Notes: generated by a model from the letters alone, not told the origin. 64,000 nt of DNA from Pararhizobium capsulatum DSM 1112 (GCF_030814475.1 NZ_JAUSVF010000001.1:386001-450000); one strand, 5' to 3'; numbered from the stretch's first letter, positions 30,201 to 38,112 are shown. Translations and numbers: made by a program.

Positions 30201-30437
30201 AAGGGCACGAATGACCGGGAGGATAGCGGAGCGCCCTCCCAGATAATCGACCAGCTCGGAGCGCAAGACACGGGCGGAGCGTCGTGTCGGCACGAAAATG
30301 GTGACGCCGGAAAGGGCCAGGGGGTCGGTCGGATCATATTTGTAGCCGGCAACAAGATCGCCGCCGCACAGCGCCTGGACGAGCGTTTTCAGAAACGGCC
30401 GTCCAGGCGGAATGGTGAAGACATTGCCGCCCGCCAT
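27258..30437 (-). CDS. addB: AddB nuclease subunit, double-strand break repair
   Basis: Partner of AddA. About 1059 residues with an inactive helicase-like front half (TIFVPTRRSARVL, no P-loop, as in other alphaproteobacterial AddB) and a C-terminal nuclease domain with the catalytic IDYKTGSSPS. The ATG at 30437 follows the murU stop by one base and has GGAG upstream; an alternative at 30479 would overlap murU by 41 bp. The cysteines that hold an iron-sulfur cluster in Bacillus AddB are not evident. Confidence 0.93.
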   Translation of the reverse strand: MAGGNVFTIPPGRPFLKTLVQALCGGDLVAGYKYDPTDPLALSGVTIFVPTRRSARVLRSELVDYLGGRSAILPVIRALGETDDDSGFFDAEVPAILDLAPPLPGTARLIELGRLILAWRNQLPKIVLDIHSESPLIAPASPADAIWLARNLADIIDAMETEELEWEALDQLQDADHALWWQLTLEFLKIARTYWPARLEELHQSSPARHRNAILDAETQRIAAGKVTGPIVIAGSTGSIPATSALIATVQKLPNGTIVLPGLDQTMSDAEWNQIAPDAAVARPDPSSRSHPQYGFFRLLRRMGIDRNEIPSLASAEDDLTYRSEILSHALLPVQATSVWMERQRETDTDQLLQAFADAALIETANEREEATAIAIALRLALEDDEDSQAALITPDRDLARRVAAELLRFGIEADDSAGTPLSATAPGSVTRLLLEATLRPGDPVAVAALLKHPLTRFGLPVATVRQATSVLERLAFRGGTGTVDLTELEGLLDQAIARRATDRHSPEWARAVTEEDIEVARHFARAIARAVEPLASTLVGRHRSGKGLTTTLTLADWAKKTGEALEAVCIDDNHSLAALWSGESGEALAALLRGIIETEGQLSADGPQWCDVMEALMASEAIKPRSMRHPRVFIFGAMESRLQSVDLVVLGGLNEGTWPGQTANDPFLSRTMKTSMGLEPPERRIGQLAHDFQMACGTRKLVMTRAMRKGATPTVASRWLQRLLAVGGNALSAQLRANGRDYVAWAGMLDEGVDQDLAKRPEPKPPVERQPQSYSFSEVSRLRRDPYAIYARRILRVQPLDPFNRDPGASERGTLYHKIVERFVAEDLDSASPHAAKVMDRILKEAFDERALPPHIDVVWRPRFAAVGRAFIAWEAKRKGGIRQSFLELYATMPLGVGDIKLTGIADRIDIQTNGTATIIDYKTGSSPSTKEARTLLDPQLALEAAALKAGAFPKAGRQTAQSLVYVRLKPGERFAEEEVNNENSKSRSGIETKSADQLAEESLRELVGLLLALRSGKHGFASRVIVQKERDYGGEYDHLARVAEWATAEGEEDGNDG

Positions 30438-30438
30438 C

Positions 30439-31170
30439 TCAGGCTCCGCCGCCGACGCGTCGGATTGCCTCTTCGGCAAGGCCGATCGCGTCCGGGGTGC
30501 CGACCGTCAGCCAGTGGCCTTCAAGCACAATACCGAATAGACGTCCGCGCTCGATTGCCCTGTCGAAATAGAGATTGAGATTGAAGGCATCGGTCGGTGC
30601 ATCGTCAAAAAGACGGGAGTGCAGGGCGATCGCGCCGGCATAGACCACCGGCTGTGGCATGCCGTCACGATAGCGGGATAGAGCCCCGTCAGGCGCCAGC
30701 GAAAAGTCGAGCTTGCCGTTGTGCCCCGTGGTGTCTTCGTTGCGCACGCAGAGCAACGCCATGTCCATCCGCTCCGGGTCGAAGAATGAAACGAGACGAT
30801 CGAGATTGGCAGGCTTTTCGAGGTTTTCACCCACCCAGAAGAGGTCGGCGTTCATGACAAGAACCGGACCTTCTTCCAGAAGCGCCAGTCCTTTGACGAG
30901 ACCGCCGCCGGAATTCATCAGCGCATCGCGCTCGTCCGAGATCACGATGGCGGGCTGCTCGCGGTCCCTGAGATGCGTTTCCATCTGATCGGCAAAGTGA
31001 TGCACATTGACCGCGGCCGTCGAGATGCCGGCCGCCTGGAGCAGATCGAGCACATAGTCGATCATCGGTTTGCCCGCGACCTTCACCAGAGGTTTCGGCG
31101 TCGTATCGGTGATCGGGCGCAGTCGCGTGCCAAGCCCTGCGGCCAGCACCATGGCATTGTGAATGGGCAT
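30439..31170 (-). CDS. murU: N-acetylmuramate 1-phosphate uridylyltransferase (MurU-type nucleotidyltransferase)
   Basis: Sugar-phosphate nucleotidyltransferase of 243 residues with the signature LAAGLGTRLRPIT-TTPKPLVKVAGKPM at the N-terminus, VMNADLFWV for metal binding and the short C-terminal GHWLTVGTPDAI. It fits MurU, which makes UDP-MurNAc in the cell wall recycling bypass of Pseudomonas and many proteobacteria. The kinase that supplies its substrate (AmgK) is the C-terminal half of the gene just upstream, which strongly supports the assignment. It ends one base before addB starts. Confidence 0.85.
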   Translation of the reverse strand: MPIHNAMVLAAGLGTRLRPITDTTPKPLVKVAGKPMIDYVLDLLQAAGISTAAVNVHHFADQMETHLRDREQPAIVISDERDALMNSGGGLVKGLALLEEGPVLVMNADLFWVGENLEKPANLDRLVSFFDPERMDMALLCVRNEDTTGHNGKLDFSLAPDGALSRYRDGMPQPVVYAGAIALHSRLFDDAPTDAFNLNLYFDRAIERGRLFGIVLEGHWLTVGTPDAIGLAEEAIRRVGGGA

Positions 31171-31228
31171 GAAAAGCCTTCGTCCGAAATTGCATCATCA
31201 AGCGGTGTAAGCCTGATTCGGACTCTAT

Positions 31229-31375
31229 AGCATCGAACCTGGATTTCGAGTCTGCCGGCTTTTTGGTTCTGGAGGATGTCTGGTTCAGATTGAACCAGAC
31301 ATCCTCCAGATTCTTTTGTTTCCGTTTGTCTTTTCGGGAGAACCGGTTTCCACTTTTCCCTGACAAACTCTAAAG
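31229..31375. repeat. Rhizobial intergenic mosaic-type repeat with a perfect 20-bp inverted repeat
   Basis: The 199-bp gap between the tsaE-amgK fusion and murU contains perfect 20-bp arms (31268-31287 and 31291-31310) around the 3-nt loop GAT. Immediately to the right is a conserved-looking stretch ending in GAACCGGTTTCCACTTTT (near 31338-31358), which resembles the RIME/ABC-type repeats scattered through Rhizobium and Sinorhizobium genomes. The inverted repeat is seen directly; the family assignment is from memory of those elements, and the outer limits are approximate. Confidence 0.6.
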
Positions 31376-32863
31376 TATTGCGCTTCTCACGCACCAGTCG
31401 CGAAGGGGAAAAAGTGCGGGATGCGCCAATGCGGCGTCGAGATAGGCAAGGGTGCGGGGCATATGTTTCATATAGCCGGGCTTGCCGTCTCTTTGCATTA
31501 GCCGCACCCAGATACCGACGAGCTTGCAGTTGCGTTGGGCCGACATCAGGTGCCAATCCCGTACGAACATATCCTGATCGAACGAACCTGACGCCTTTCG
31601 GTCGCTGATATAGACATTCAGCATGCGGGACGCGAGCGATCGATCGATCGTGACACGGGCATCCTGGGTGATCGAAGCGACATCATAGGCGGTCGGCCCG
31701 ATCATCGCGTCCTGGAAATCGATCAGGCCGATACGTTTCGAGCCGGTCTCGCCCTCACGCCAGATGATATTGGGCGAGTGGAAATCGCGCAGCAGAAGGT
31801 TGGTCTCTGACGACGCGAGAAGATCGATCAAGCCATCCCAGATTTGTACATATTCCTCACGCCCTTCGGCAGAGGCCTGTGTTCCGCGCTTCCACGGGAG
31901 ATACCAGTCGAGCAGCAGGCGGGTCTCGATCTTCATCGCACGCCGGTCGAAATCGGGAATGGAATGAATGCATCCCGTGGAGACTTCGATCTCCGGCGTT
32001 ACTTTTTGCGCATGCAACGCCGCCAGCATTCTGACGCTCTCGATATAGCGGGCTTCGACAGGCTTGCCGTCCTCATCCAGAATACCCTCGCGACCGAGAT
32101 CCTCAATCAGCAAAATGCCGGCGTCGAGGTCGCTCTGGTAGATTTCGGGTGCGCTAAAACCCTTGGCCCGCAAATCCTGATCGATAGCGACGAACGGGAT
32201 GCAGTCTTCGGCGATGTGGGCAAGCTGCTGATAGTATTTTCCATCTTCAAGGATGGGGCCGGGCTTGTGCCGCGCCGAATCCATGAGGATCATCGGCATG
32301 CGATCATCGGCAAGGATCGTCTCATAGGCGCGAGCCGAAGCGTCGCCGCTCAAATGACGCCGATGGGCATCGCCATAGCCGGAGCGTTTCAGGAACTCCC
32401 GGATCGAAAGACTCCGGGCGATTCGAGCCAGCGGGGCGTCCGGTCCTGAGACGATAACGCGCCTGCCGTCACCTTCATGAGAAAAGGCCAGCGTGATCGT
32501 GGTGTTGGGCAAGACGCCTTCGGCACGCTCCGGCCATTCGACAAGGGCGATACCATCCGAAATGGCTTCGTCGAAGCCGAGCTCGTCCAGCTCGGAGACA
32601 TCGGCGAGCCGGTAGAGATCGAAATGGGCGGCGGGAATACGCAGTTCGTAGCTTTGCACAAGTGTGAAAGTGGGGCTTGGAACCTCCAGCGCGTCGTCAT
32701 CGGCCAGCGCGCGCAGCAGGGCGCGGGCAAGCGTCGACTTTCCAGCGCCGAGGTCGCCCGACAGCGCCAGGCAATCGCCTGCGCGCACGGCCAGTGCAAG
32801 ATCTTCACCGAGTTCTTTCGTTGCGGCCTCGTCGTTTAGCTGAAGCTCAATCCGATGGCTCAT
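31370..32863 (-). CDS. Fusion: TsaE (t6A tRNA ATPase) and AmgK-type amino-sugar kinase
   Basis: A 497-residue two-domain protein. Residues 1 to about 150 are TsaE, the ATPase of the tRNA threonylcarbamoyladenosine complex: P-loop GDLGAGKST (36-44), SPTFTLVQSYE, HFDLYRL and LVEWPER. Residues about 160-497 are a phosphotransferase of the APH/choline kinase fold: LLLRDFHSPNIIW with catalytic Asp360 and LIDFQDAMIGPTAYD with metal-binding Asp382. This matches AmgK, which phosphorylates C1 of MurNAc/GlcNAc. The ATG overlaps the divL stop by four bases (ATGA). No stop codon or frameshift separates the domains. Confidence 0.9.
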   Translation of the reverse strand: MSHRIELQLNDEAATKELGEDLALAVRAGDCLALSGDLGAGKSTLARALLRALADDDALEVPSPTFTLVQSYELRIPAAHFDLYRLADVSELDELGFDEAISDGIALVEWPERAEGVLPNTTITLAFSHEGDGRRVIVSGPDAPLARIARSLSIREFLKRSGYGDAHRRHLSGDASARAYETILADDRMPMILMDSARHKPGPILEDGKYYQQLAHIAEDCIPFVAIDQDLRAKGFSAPEIYQSDLDAGILLIEDLGREGILDEDGKPVEARYIESVRMLAALHAQKVTPEIEVSTGCIHSIPDFDRRAMKIETRLLLDWYLPWKRGTQASAEGREEYVQIWDGLIDLLASSETNLLLRDFHSPNIIWREGETGSKRIGLIDFQDAMIGPTAYDVASITQDARVTIDRSLASRMLNVYISDRKASGSFDQDMFVRDWHLMSAQRNCKLVGIWVRLMQRDGKPGYMKHMPRTLAYLDAALAHPALFPLRDWCVRSAIL

Positions 32864-35337
32864 TCGGCGGCGGCAACCTTTGGCAGTTCGGCGGACGGGA
32901 TGCGGCAGGTTACTTCCGTTCCCTCGCCCTCGCGGCTGCGGATGGAAACGCTTCCATGATGCAGGCTGACAAAGCTCTCGACGATGGAAAGACCAAGCCC
33001 GGCGCCACCACGTGAACCGTGACTTTCGAAGCGGTTGAACACCGTTTCAAGGATTTCCTGAGGGATTCCGACGCCGTTGTCGGTCACCGTGAAGACAAAA
33101 TCGAGGCCTTCCCGCTGACATTTCAGGCCGATCCTGCTGCCATCCGGCGCAAAATTGGCAGCGTTTGTCAGAAGCTTGATGAAGATCTGCTTCAGCCGCT
33201 GGTGATCGGCGACGAAGCTACCGAGCATGTCCGGAGCTTCTATGCGTAGCGTGACCGCACTTTCCTGCAGCCGGTCGGCCATCTGATTGGAAACCTCATC
33301 GAGGAAATCGGTGAGATTGATCTCTGAGAGATCCAGCTCGACGATGCCGGCATCGACCGTCGCAAGATCGAGAATATCGTTGACGATCGTCAACAGCAGC
33401 GACGACGACGTTGAAATATGGTCGACATATTCCGCCTGACGTTCGTTCAGCGAACCGAAAGTCGGCGTCTTCAGAAGGTCGGCGAAGCCGATGATGTTGG
33501 TCAGTGGCGACCGGAGTTCATAGGACACGTGCTGGACGAAGTCGTTCTTTAGGGAATCGGCCTTGCGCAGTGCTTCGTTCTTCTCTGTCAGCGCGCGCTC
33601 GACCCGGACGCTGTCGGTGATGTTGACGAAAGTCAGCATCGTCTGGGCGTTGGGAAGCGGGATAACAGCGAAATCCAGAATCAGGCCCGTCCTGAGCTCG
33701 AGGATGCCCTGGCAGGAGCTGCGCTCGTCGTCGAAGCTTGTGATCAGATGGGCAAAGCGCTTCCAGCCATCCTGTTGATCGTAAGAGACAGCACAGGCTT
33801 GCTCGATGGCACGAATGTGCGTGCCGGGCTGCGCCTGCGGTTCACTGATGCCCCAGAGCGCGCGGAAGGCAGGATTGGAAAGCTTGATCCGGCCATCAGG
33901 ACCGAAAACGGCGACGCCTTCGGAAAGATGATCAATCGTCTCGCCCTGCACCTGAACAAGAGTATTGTAGCGCGTTTCGAGATCGACCTTCTCGGTCAGG
34001 TTTTCAAACACCCATGTCGCGCCACCCTGCGGTCGCGCGGTCGCAAAGACCCGCAATGTCTGACCATTGGGCAGATGCCAGAGGTCGGATTGGGTGTCGA
34101 TCGCCTGATAGACAGCAAGCGCATTGTCCTTCCACTGTTTCCAGTTGAGCTGTTCCGGCAGCTTTCCGCCGGCACGAAGCCGGTCGAGAATCTCGCCATT
34201 GCCGGGTTTGCGTTCGAGGAAGCCCATATCGAGCGCCCAAAGGGCCTGGAAAGCCTGATTATAAAATTGCAGCCGCTGGGCGCCGTCGAAGATCGCTACC
34301 GGGGTTGCCAAATGGTCAAGTGTTTCGGCGTGGCTCTTGAGCGTACGGTTCAACTCTTCGCGCACGGCTTCAACGGCGGAAATATTGGCCGCCATGCCCG
34401 CGGAGCCGCTGACGCTGCGCGTATCCACGACATCGAAGAAGGTACGGTTGCCGCGCACGACGGTCGATACCTTGTCACGAAAGGGAACATCATACGTGCT
34501 GATGGCGCGGATTTTCTCCCGGGCGATCGTGGCAAGCAGTTCCTTGCCCTCCTTGATCGCTTCGGCAGGATTGGAAGCCTCGACGGCATAACTGTACGCC
34601 TCGTTTACCCAGGTGATCGCCCCATCCGGCCCGCGAAGCCAAACCGGCAGATCAGTTGCATCCAGGAGTGTGTGGAACGAGGTCAGCGAGGCCTGCAGAC
34701 GGTCCCGCTCCAGCTTCAGTTCCGCCAGCTCGGCCCGCATATTGTTGAGAGCGACAAAACGAACGAAGGCACGGCCACCGGAAACGCGTCCCTGTGCCTC
34801 GAGAATTTCGTTGCGGTGGGTCTCGATGATAAGATCGAAGCTCTGTGCCTGGGAGCGCAGCCGTTCGATCGCCTTTTCCAGGTCCAGGGCCGACATCGCC
34901 TTGACCCAGCGTCCAAACGCCAGGAACTCGCGATCGTCCTGCGGCACGCCGGTTTCTGCTGGCAGGTGCCCAAGGAATTCCGGTTTGTCGGAAAGACCGT
35001 CCCAAACAACGATGCGCCGGTTCTTGTCGGCGATCAGCGCCTGAAAACGCGAAATGCGCTGATTTGCATCGGCCAGCGCAGCATTCAGCTCGCGGTTTTC
35101 ACCCTCGATGTTGCCGCGCTGGCGAATAAGCCAGATCGCCGAGATCATGGCGGCGGAAATCACGCCGATCAAAACCGAGAATGTGATGACTTCGGAAGAA
35201 CGAAAAACGGATGCTGCAAGACCTTGGGTCTGTGCGGTCGCGGGCGAGGAAAGAGCCGCGAGCATCGAGCCGGCGGCCAATCGCTGCCACAGGCGTTTCA
35301 CTCGTCCGCCCACGCATTTTGGTGACCCGTTTTCCAT
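32860..35337 (-). CDS. divL: DivL-type PAS pseudo-histidine kinase (tyrosine in the H-box)
   Basis: Cell-cycle regulator that in Caulobacter reads DivK state and controls the CckA-CtrA phosphorelay. It has an N-terminal membrane helix (about residues 45-72), a charged helical linker, several PAS-like domains (about 215-590), a dimerisation helix, and a HATPase_c domain with TDNGVGIP and GAGLGLSIVE. The phospho-acceptor histidine is replaced by tyrosine (QHVSYELRSPLTN; Tyr606 with this start, codon 33520-33522 reads TAT), the hallmark of DivL. The start is uncertain: ATG 35337 has GGGGA 8 bp upstream, while a GTG at 35400 would add 21 residues. Position upstream of tsaE supports the call. Confidence 0.88.
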   Translation of the reverse strand: MENGSPKCVGGRVKRLWQRLAAGSMLAALSSPATAQTQGLAASVFRSSEVITFSVLIGVISAAMISAIWLIRQRGNIEGENRELNAALADANQRISRFQALIADKNRRIVVWDGLSDKPEFLGHLPAETGVPQDDREFLAFGRWVKAMSALDLEKAIERLRSQAQSFDLIIETHRNEILEAQGRVSGGRAFVRFVALNNMRAELAELKLERDRLQASLTSFHTLLDATDLPVWLRGPDGAITWVNEAYSYAVEASNPAEAIKEGKELLATIAREKIRAISTYDVPFRDKVSTVVRGNRTFFDVVDTRSVSGSAGMAANISAVEAVREELNRTLKSHAETLDHLATPVAIFDGAQRLQFYNQAFQALWALDMGFLERKPGNGEILDRLRAGGKLPEQLNWKQWKDNALAVYQAIDTQSDLWHLPNGQTLRVFATARPQGGATWVFENLTEKVDLETRYNTLVQVQGETIDHLSEGVAVFGPDGRIKLSNPAFRALWGISEPQAQPGTHIRAIEQACAVSYDQQDGWKRFAHLITSFDDERSSCQGILELRTGLILDFAVIPLPNAQTMLTFVNITDSVRVERALTEKNEALRKADSLKNDFVQHVSYELRSPLTNIIGFADLLKTPTFGSLNERQAEYVDHISTSSSLLLTIVNDILDLATVDAGIVELDLSEINLTDFLDEVSNQMADRLQESAVTLRIEAPDMLGSFVADHQRLKQIFIKLLTNAANFAPDGSRIGLKCQREGLDFVFTVTDNGVGIPQEILETVFNRFESHGSRGGAGLGLSIVESFVSLHHGSVSIRSREGEGTEVTCRIPSAELPKVAAAE

Positions 35338-35643
35338 GGCTGCATCCCCGCTTGTACTGCACGTCATCGACGCCGGATTCGTTCGAATCAGCGCGTTCAC
35401 GTCCTTTTAGACACCCTGGAACGTGCCCCGACCTTTCGGCGGCGCACGGAGCGCAATTCCGTGCGGCAACTGCCACACACGCAAAACCACTCGTTCCCAA
35501 GGCGGGAGCGTGCCGGTTGCATTATGCCGTCCACACGCACAGGCGGCGGGTGCTTCAATTCGCGACACGTCATGTTCCGCATCGGTGTCGCGAATCGATA
35601 CAAAAACAATACCGCTTCGGGGAATCCGCGGGAAGGGCGGGCA
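35338..35643. other. Upstream region of divL
   Basis: No gene is apparent between the divL start and the ahcY terminator. It contains four GANTC sites (35376, 35385, 35592, 35622), two of them inside the palindrome GATTCG-TT-CGAATC (35376-35389), and an 11-bp perfect inverted repeat (35558-35568 with 35585-35595). It probably carries the divL promoter. No TTAA-N7-TTAA CtrA box was found. Confidence 0.6.
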
Positions 35644-35679
35644 CAAAAAAGAAGCCGCACCCTTTGTCAAGGGCGCGGC
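35644..35679 (-). terminator. Terminator of ahcY
   Basis: On the minus strand, a stem of 5 bp, one mismatch and 5 more bp with a 4-nt loop (35654-35664 with 35669-35679) is followed by a run of T. It lies 31 bp past the ahcY stop. Confidence 0.85.
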
Positions 35680-35709
35680 ATCTATATGTTGTGGATTGTT
35701 GGCTCGCTA

Positions 35710-37110
35710 TTAATAGCGGTAGTGTTCAGCCTTGAATGGGCCCTGCGGCGTAACGCCGATATAATTTGCCTGTTCTTGCGAAAGTTCGGTCAGCTTCGCG
35801 CCCAGCTTGGCCAAGTGCAGGCGTGCGACCTTCTCATCGAGGTGCTTCGGCAGGATGTGAACCTGCTTGGCGTAATCGCTAGAGCGGACGAAAAGTTCCA
35901 TCTGGGCCAGCACCTGGTTGGTGAAGGAGGCCGACATCACGAAGGACGGGTGTCCGGTTGCATTGCCGAGGTTGAGCAGGCGACCTTCCGACAGAAGGAT
36001 CATGCGGTTGCCCTTCGGGAACTCGATCAGATCGACCTGCGGCTTGATGTTGGTCCACTTGAGATTGCGAAGCGATGCAACCTGGATCTCGTTGTCGAAG
36101 TGGCCGATATTGCCGACGATCGCCATGTCCTTCATCGCGCGCATGTGGTCCATGCGGATGACGTCCTTGTTGCCGGTCGTCGTGATGAAGATATCGGCTG
36201 ACGAAACGACGTCTTCGAGCTGGACGACTTCGAAACCGTCCATGGCAGCTTGCAGCGCGCAGATCGGATCGACTTCCGTAACCTTGACGCGAGCGCCGGC
36301 TCCGGAGAGCGAAGCGGCCGAACCCTTGCCAACGTCACCGTAACCGCAGACGACGGCAACCTTGCCGGCCATCATGACGTCGGTGCCGCGACGGATACCA
36401 TCGACCAGGGATTCCTTGCAGCCATACTTGTTGTCGAACTTCGACTTGGTGACGGAATCGTTGACGTTGATTGCCGGGAAGGGCAGGAGGCCCTTGGCAT
36501 GCAGCTGGTAGAGACGATTGACGCCGGTGGTGGTTTCTTCGGTCACGCCCTTGATGGCGTCGCGCTGTTTTGTGAACCAGCCCGGTGACGCGGCAAGGCG
36601 CTTCTTGATCTGGGCGACGAGGATTTCCTCTTCTTCCGATTCAGGCTTCGACAGAACGTCTTCACCGGCCTCGGCGCGGGCGCCAAGCAGGATGTACATG
36701 GTAGCGTCGCCACCATCATCGAGGATCATGTTGGAGAGGCCGCCATCGGCCCACTGGAAGATCTGGTCAGTGTAGGTCCAGTATTCCTCCAGCGTCTCGC
36801 CCTTCACGGCGTAGACCGGAATGCCGCTGGCGGCGATGGCCGCGGCCGCATGGTCCTGCGTCGAAAAGATGTTGCACGATGCCCAGCGAACCTCGGCACC
36901 GAGCGCAACGAGGGTTTCGATCAGAACGGCGGTCTGGATCGTCATATGGAGCGAACCGGTGATGCGCGCGCCCTTCAGGGGCTTTGCCGCGCCAAACTCT
37001 TCGCGGCAGGCCATCAGGCCCGGCATTTCGGTTTCGGCGATGGTGATTTCCTTGCGACCGAAATCGGCAAGGCCGATATCGGCAACCAGATAATCGTTGG
37101 TGCTGCTCAT
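35710..37110 (-). CDS. ahcY: Adenosylhomocysteinase (S-adenosylhomocysteine hydrolase)
   Basis: NAD-dependent enzyme that splits S-adenosylhomocysteine to homocysteine and adenosine, removing the product inhibitor of methyltransferases. 466 residues, bacterial long form. Visible are [16 protein letters not shown], the catalytic [15 protein letters not shown] segment, the NAD site [25 protein letters not shown], and the C-terminal [11 protein letters not shown] 37110 has GGAGA upstream; the in-frame extension to 37239 has no family similarity. It follows ptsH but is separated by 166 bp containing a strong palindrome, so it has its own control. Confidence 0.97.
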   Translation of the reverse strand: MSSTNDYLVADIGLADFGRKEITIAETEMPGLMACREEFGAAKPLKGARITGSLHMTIQTAVLIETLVALGAEVRWASCNIFSTQDHAAAAIAASGIPVYAVKGETLEEYWTYTDQIFQWADGGLSNMILDDGGDATMYILLGARAEAGEDVLSKPESEEEEILVAQIKKRLAASPGWFTKQRDAIKGVTEETTTGVNRLYQLHAKGLLPFPAINVNDSVTKSKFDNKYGCKESLVDGIRRGTDVMMAGKVAVVCGYGDVGKGSAASLSGAGARVKVTEVDPICALQAAMDGFEVVQLEDVVSSADIFITTTGNKDVIRMDHMRAMKDMAIVGNIGHFDNEIQVASLRNLKWTNIKPQVDLIEFPKGNRMILLSEGRLLNLGNATGHPSFVMSASFTNQVLAQMELFVRSSDYAKQVHILPKHLDEKVARLHLAKLGAKLTELSQEQANYIGVTPQGPFKAEHYRY

Positions 37111-37243
37111 GAAAGTCTCCGCGCTGGTGCGCCGCAGGGGCCGGATCGCCCGCTTTCGAGGCGGCGCATGAAAGGTTTTCCTTCCGCCGATTGAGCGAAA
37201 GGCTTGCCCTTCCCTAGCAGGAAAACTGTTAACGAGCAATGAT

Positions 37244-37273
37244 GATATAAAGAAGTCTTTATATCTTTATATC
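37244..37273. promoter_or_regulatory. Strong palindromic operator upstream of ahcY (SahR-type candidate)
   Basis: Half-sites GATATAAAGA (37244-37253) and TCTTTATATC (37256-37265) form a perfect palindrome with a 2-bp centre. The right half-site occurs a second time, offset by 8 bp (37264-37273). It begins immediately after the ptsH stop and lies 134 bp before the ahcY ATG. ArsR-family SahR proteins regulate ahcY in many proteobacteria through palindromes; assignment to SahR is inference. Confidence 0.6.
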
Positions 37274-37276
37274 GGA

Positions 37277-37546
37277 CTACATCTCTTCGCCGAACTTGTC
37301 TCGGACAAGTGCATCAAGTGCATCCATCGCCTCGGTCGCGTCGGCGCCGCTGGCCGTCACCGAAATCGTGCAACCGGTGCTGGCAGCGAGCATCATCAAG
37401 CCCATGATCGACGTGCCGCCCACTGTCATGCCATCCTTCGAGACCTTGATATCGGCGTCGAAGCCTTCGACCGTCTGGACGAATTTGGCAGAAGCGCGGG
37501 CATGAAGCCCTCTTTTGTTGACGATGAGCAGTTCGCGCGACAGCAT
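37277..37546 (-). CDS. ptsH: HPr phosphocarrier protein of a regulatory PTS
   Basis: 89-residue phosphocarrier. His15 (RGLHARAS) accepts phosphate from enzyme I, and Ser46 (GGTSIMGL) is the site modified by HPr kinase, whose gene lies upstream in the same unit. No sugar-specific EIIB or EIIC is nearby, so the chain most likely acts in regulation, not transport. It is 15 bp after the EIIA gene and ends next to the ahcY palindrome. Confidence 0.96.
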   Translation of the reverse strand: MLSRELLIVNKRGLHARASAKFVQTVEGFDADIKVSKDGMTVGGTSIMGLMMLAASTGCTISVTASGADATEAMDALDALVRDKFGEEM

Positions 37547-37561
37547 GAAACCGAAATCCGC

Positions 37562-37963
37562 TTATTTCCCGCTCAGCACACGGCTGGCGACGTTGATATA
37601 TTTGCGGCCGGCATCCGATGCTTCCTGCAGCGCCTTGTCCATATCGCTTTCCGAGCGAACGCCCGCAAGCTTGATGAGCATCGGCAGGTTGACACCGGCG
37701 ATGACCTCGACGGTCCCGCTTTGCATGACGGAAATCGCCAGATTGGACGGCGTACCGCCGAACATGTCGGTGAGAATAATGACGCCATTTCCCTGATCGG
37801 CGGAGAAAACCGCTTCGAGAATATCCTGTCGCCGCTGATCCATATCGTCTTCGGGGCCGATGCAGACCGTCTCGATCGCCTTTTGCGGTCCTACGACATG
37901 CTCAAGGGCATGCCTGAACTCCTCAGCCAGCTTGCCGTGTGTGACAAGCACAAGTCCGATCAT
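37562..37963 (-). CDS. PTS EIIA component, mannose (ManX) family
   Basis: 133 residues of the EIIA-Man fold. The phosphoryl acceptor is His9 in VLVTHGKLAEEF, and the conserved TDMFGGTPSNLA follows. In alphaproteobacteria such orphan EIIA proteins, with HPr and HPr kinase, form a regulatory chain that reports carbon or energy state to two-component systems. ATG 37963 is chosen because the family N-terminus starts here; the longer frame upstream carries unrelated sequence. Confidence 0.93.
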   Translation of the reverse strand: MIGLVLVTHGKLAEEFRHALEHVVGPQKAIETVCIGPEDDMDQRRQDILEAVFSADQGNGVIILTDMFGGTPSNLAISVMQSGTVEVIAGVNLPMLIKLAGVRSESDMDKALQEASDAGRKYINVASRVLSGK

Positions 37964-38112
37964 GATGTCTTTGCTCCAACTGCATCTGCAAATCTTCGAT
38001 GGTCCACTTATCGCAATGCAGCAATTCCGTCCACCTTTTGGGGTGGCCATCTTGGCCATGAAAAGTCGAAGTGCAAGTCAAAAATCCCAAAAGCTTTTGC
38101 GCTTAAGCATTT

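Noticed and set aside
33748..35325. 525-codon open frame antisense to divL
   Set aside because: Mirror of the PAS-rich DivL coding region; no family resemblance.
37111..37240. SAM-II, SAM-V or SAH riboswitch in the ahcY leader
   Set aside because: None of the core sequences I know for these classes is present; only a simple hairpin and the upstream palindrome remain.
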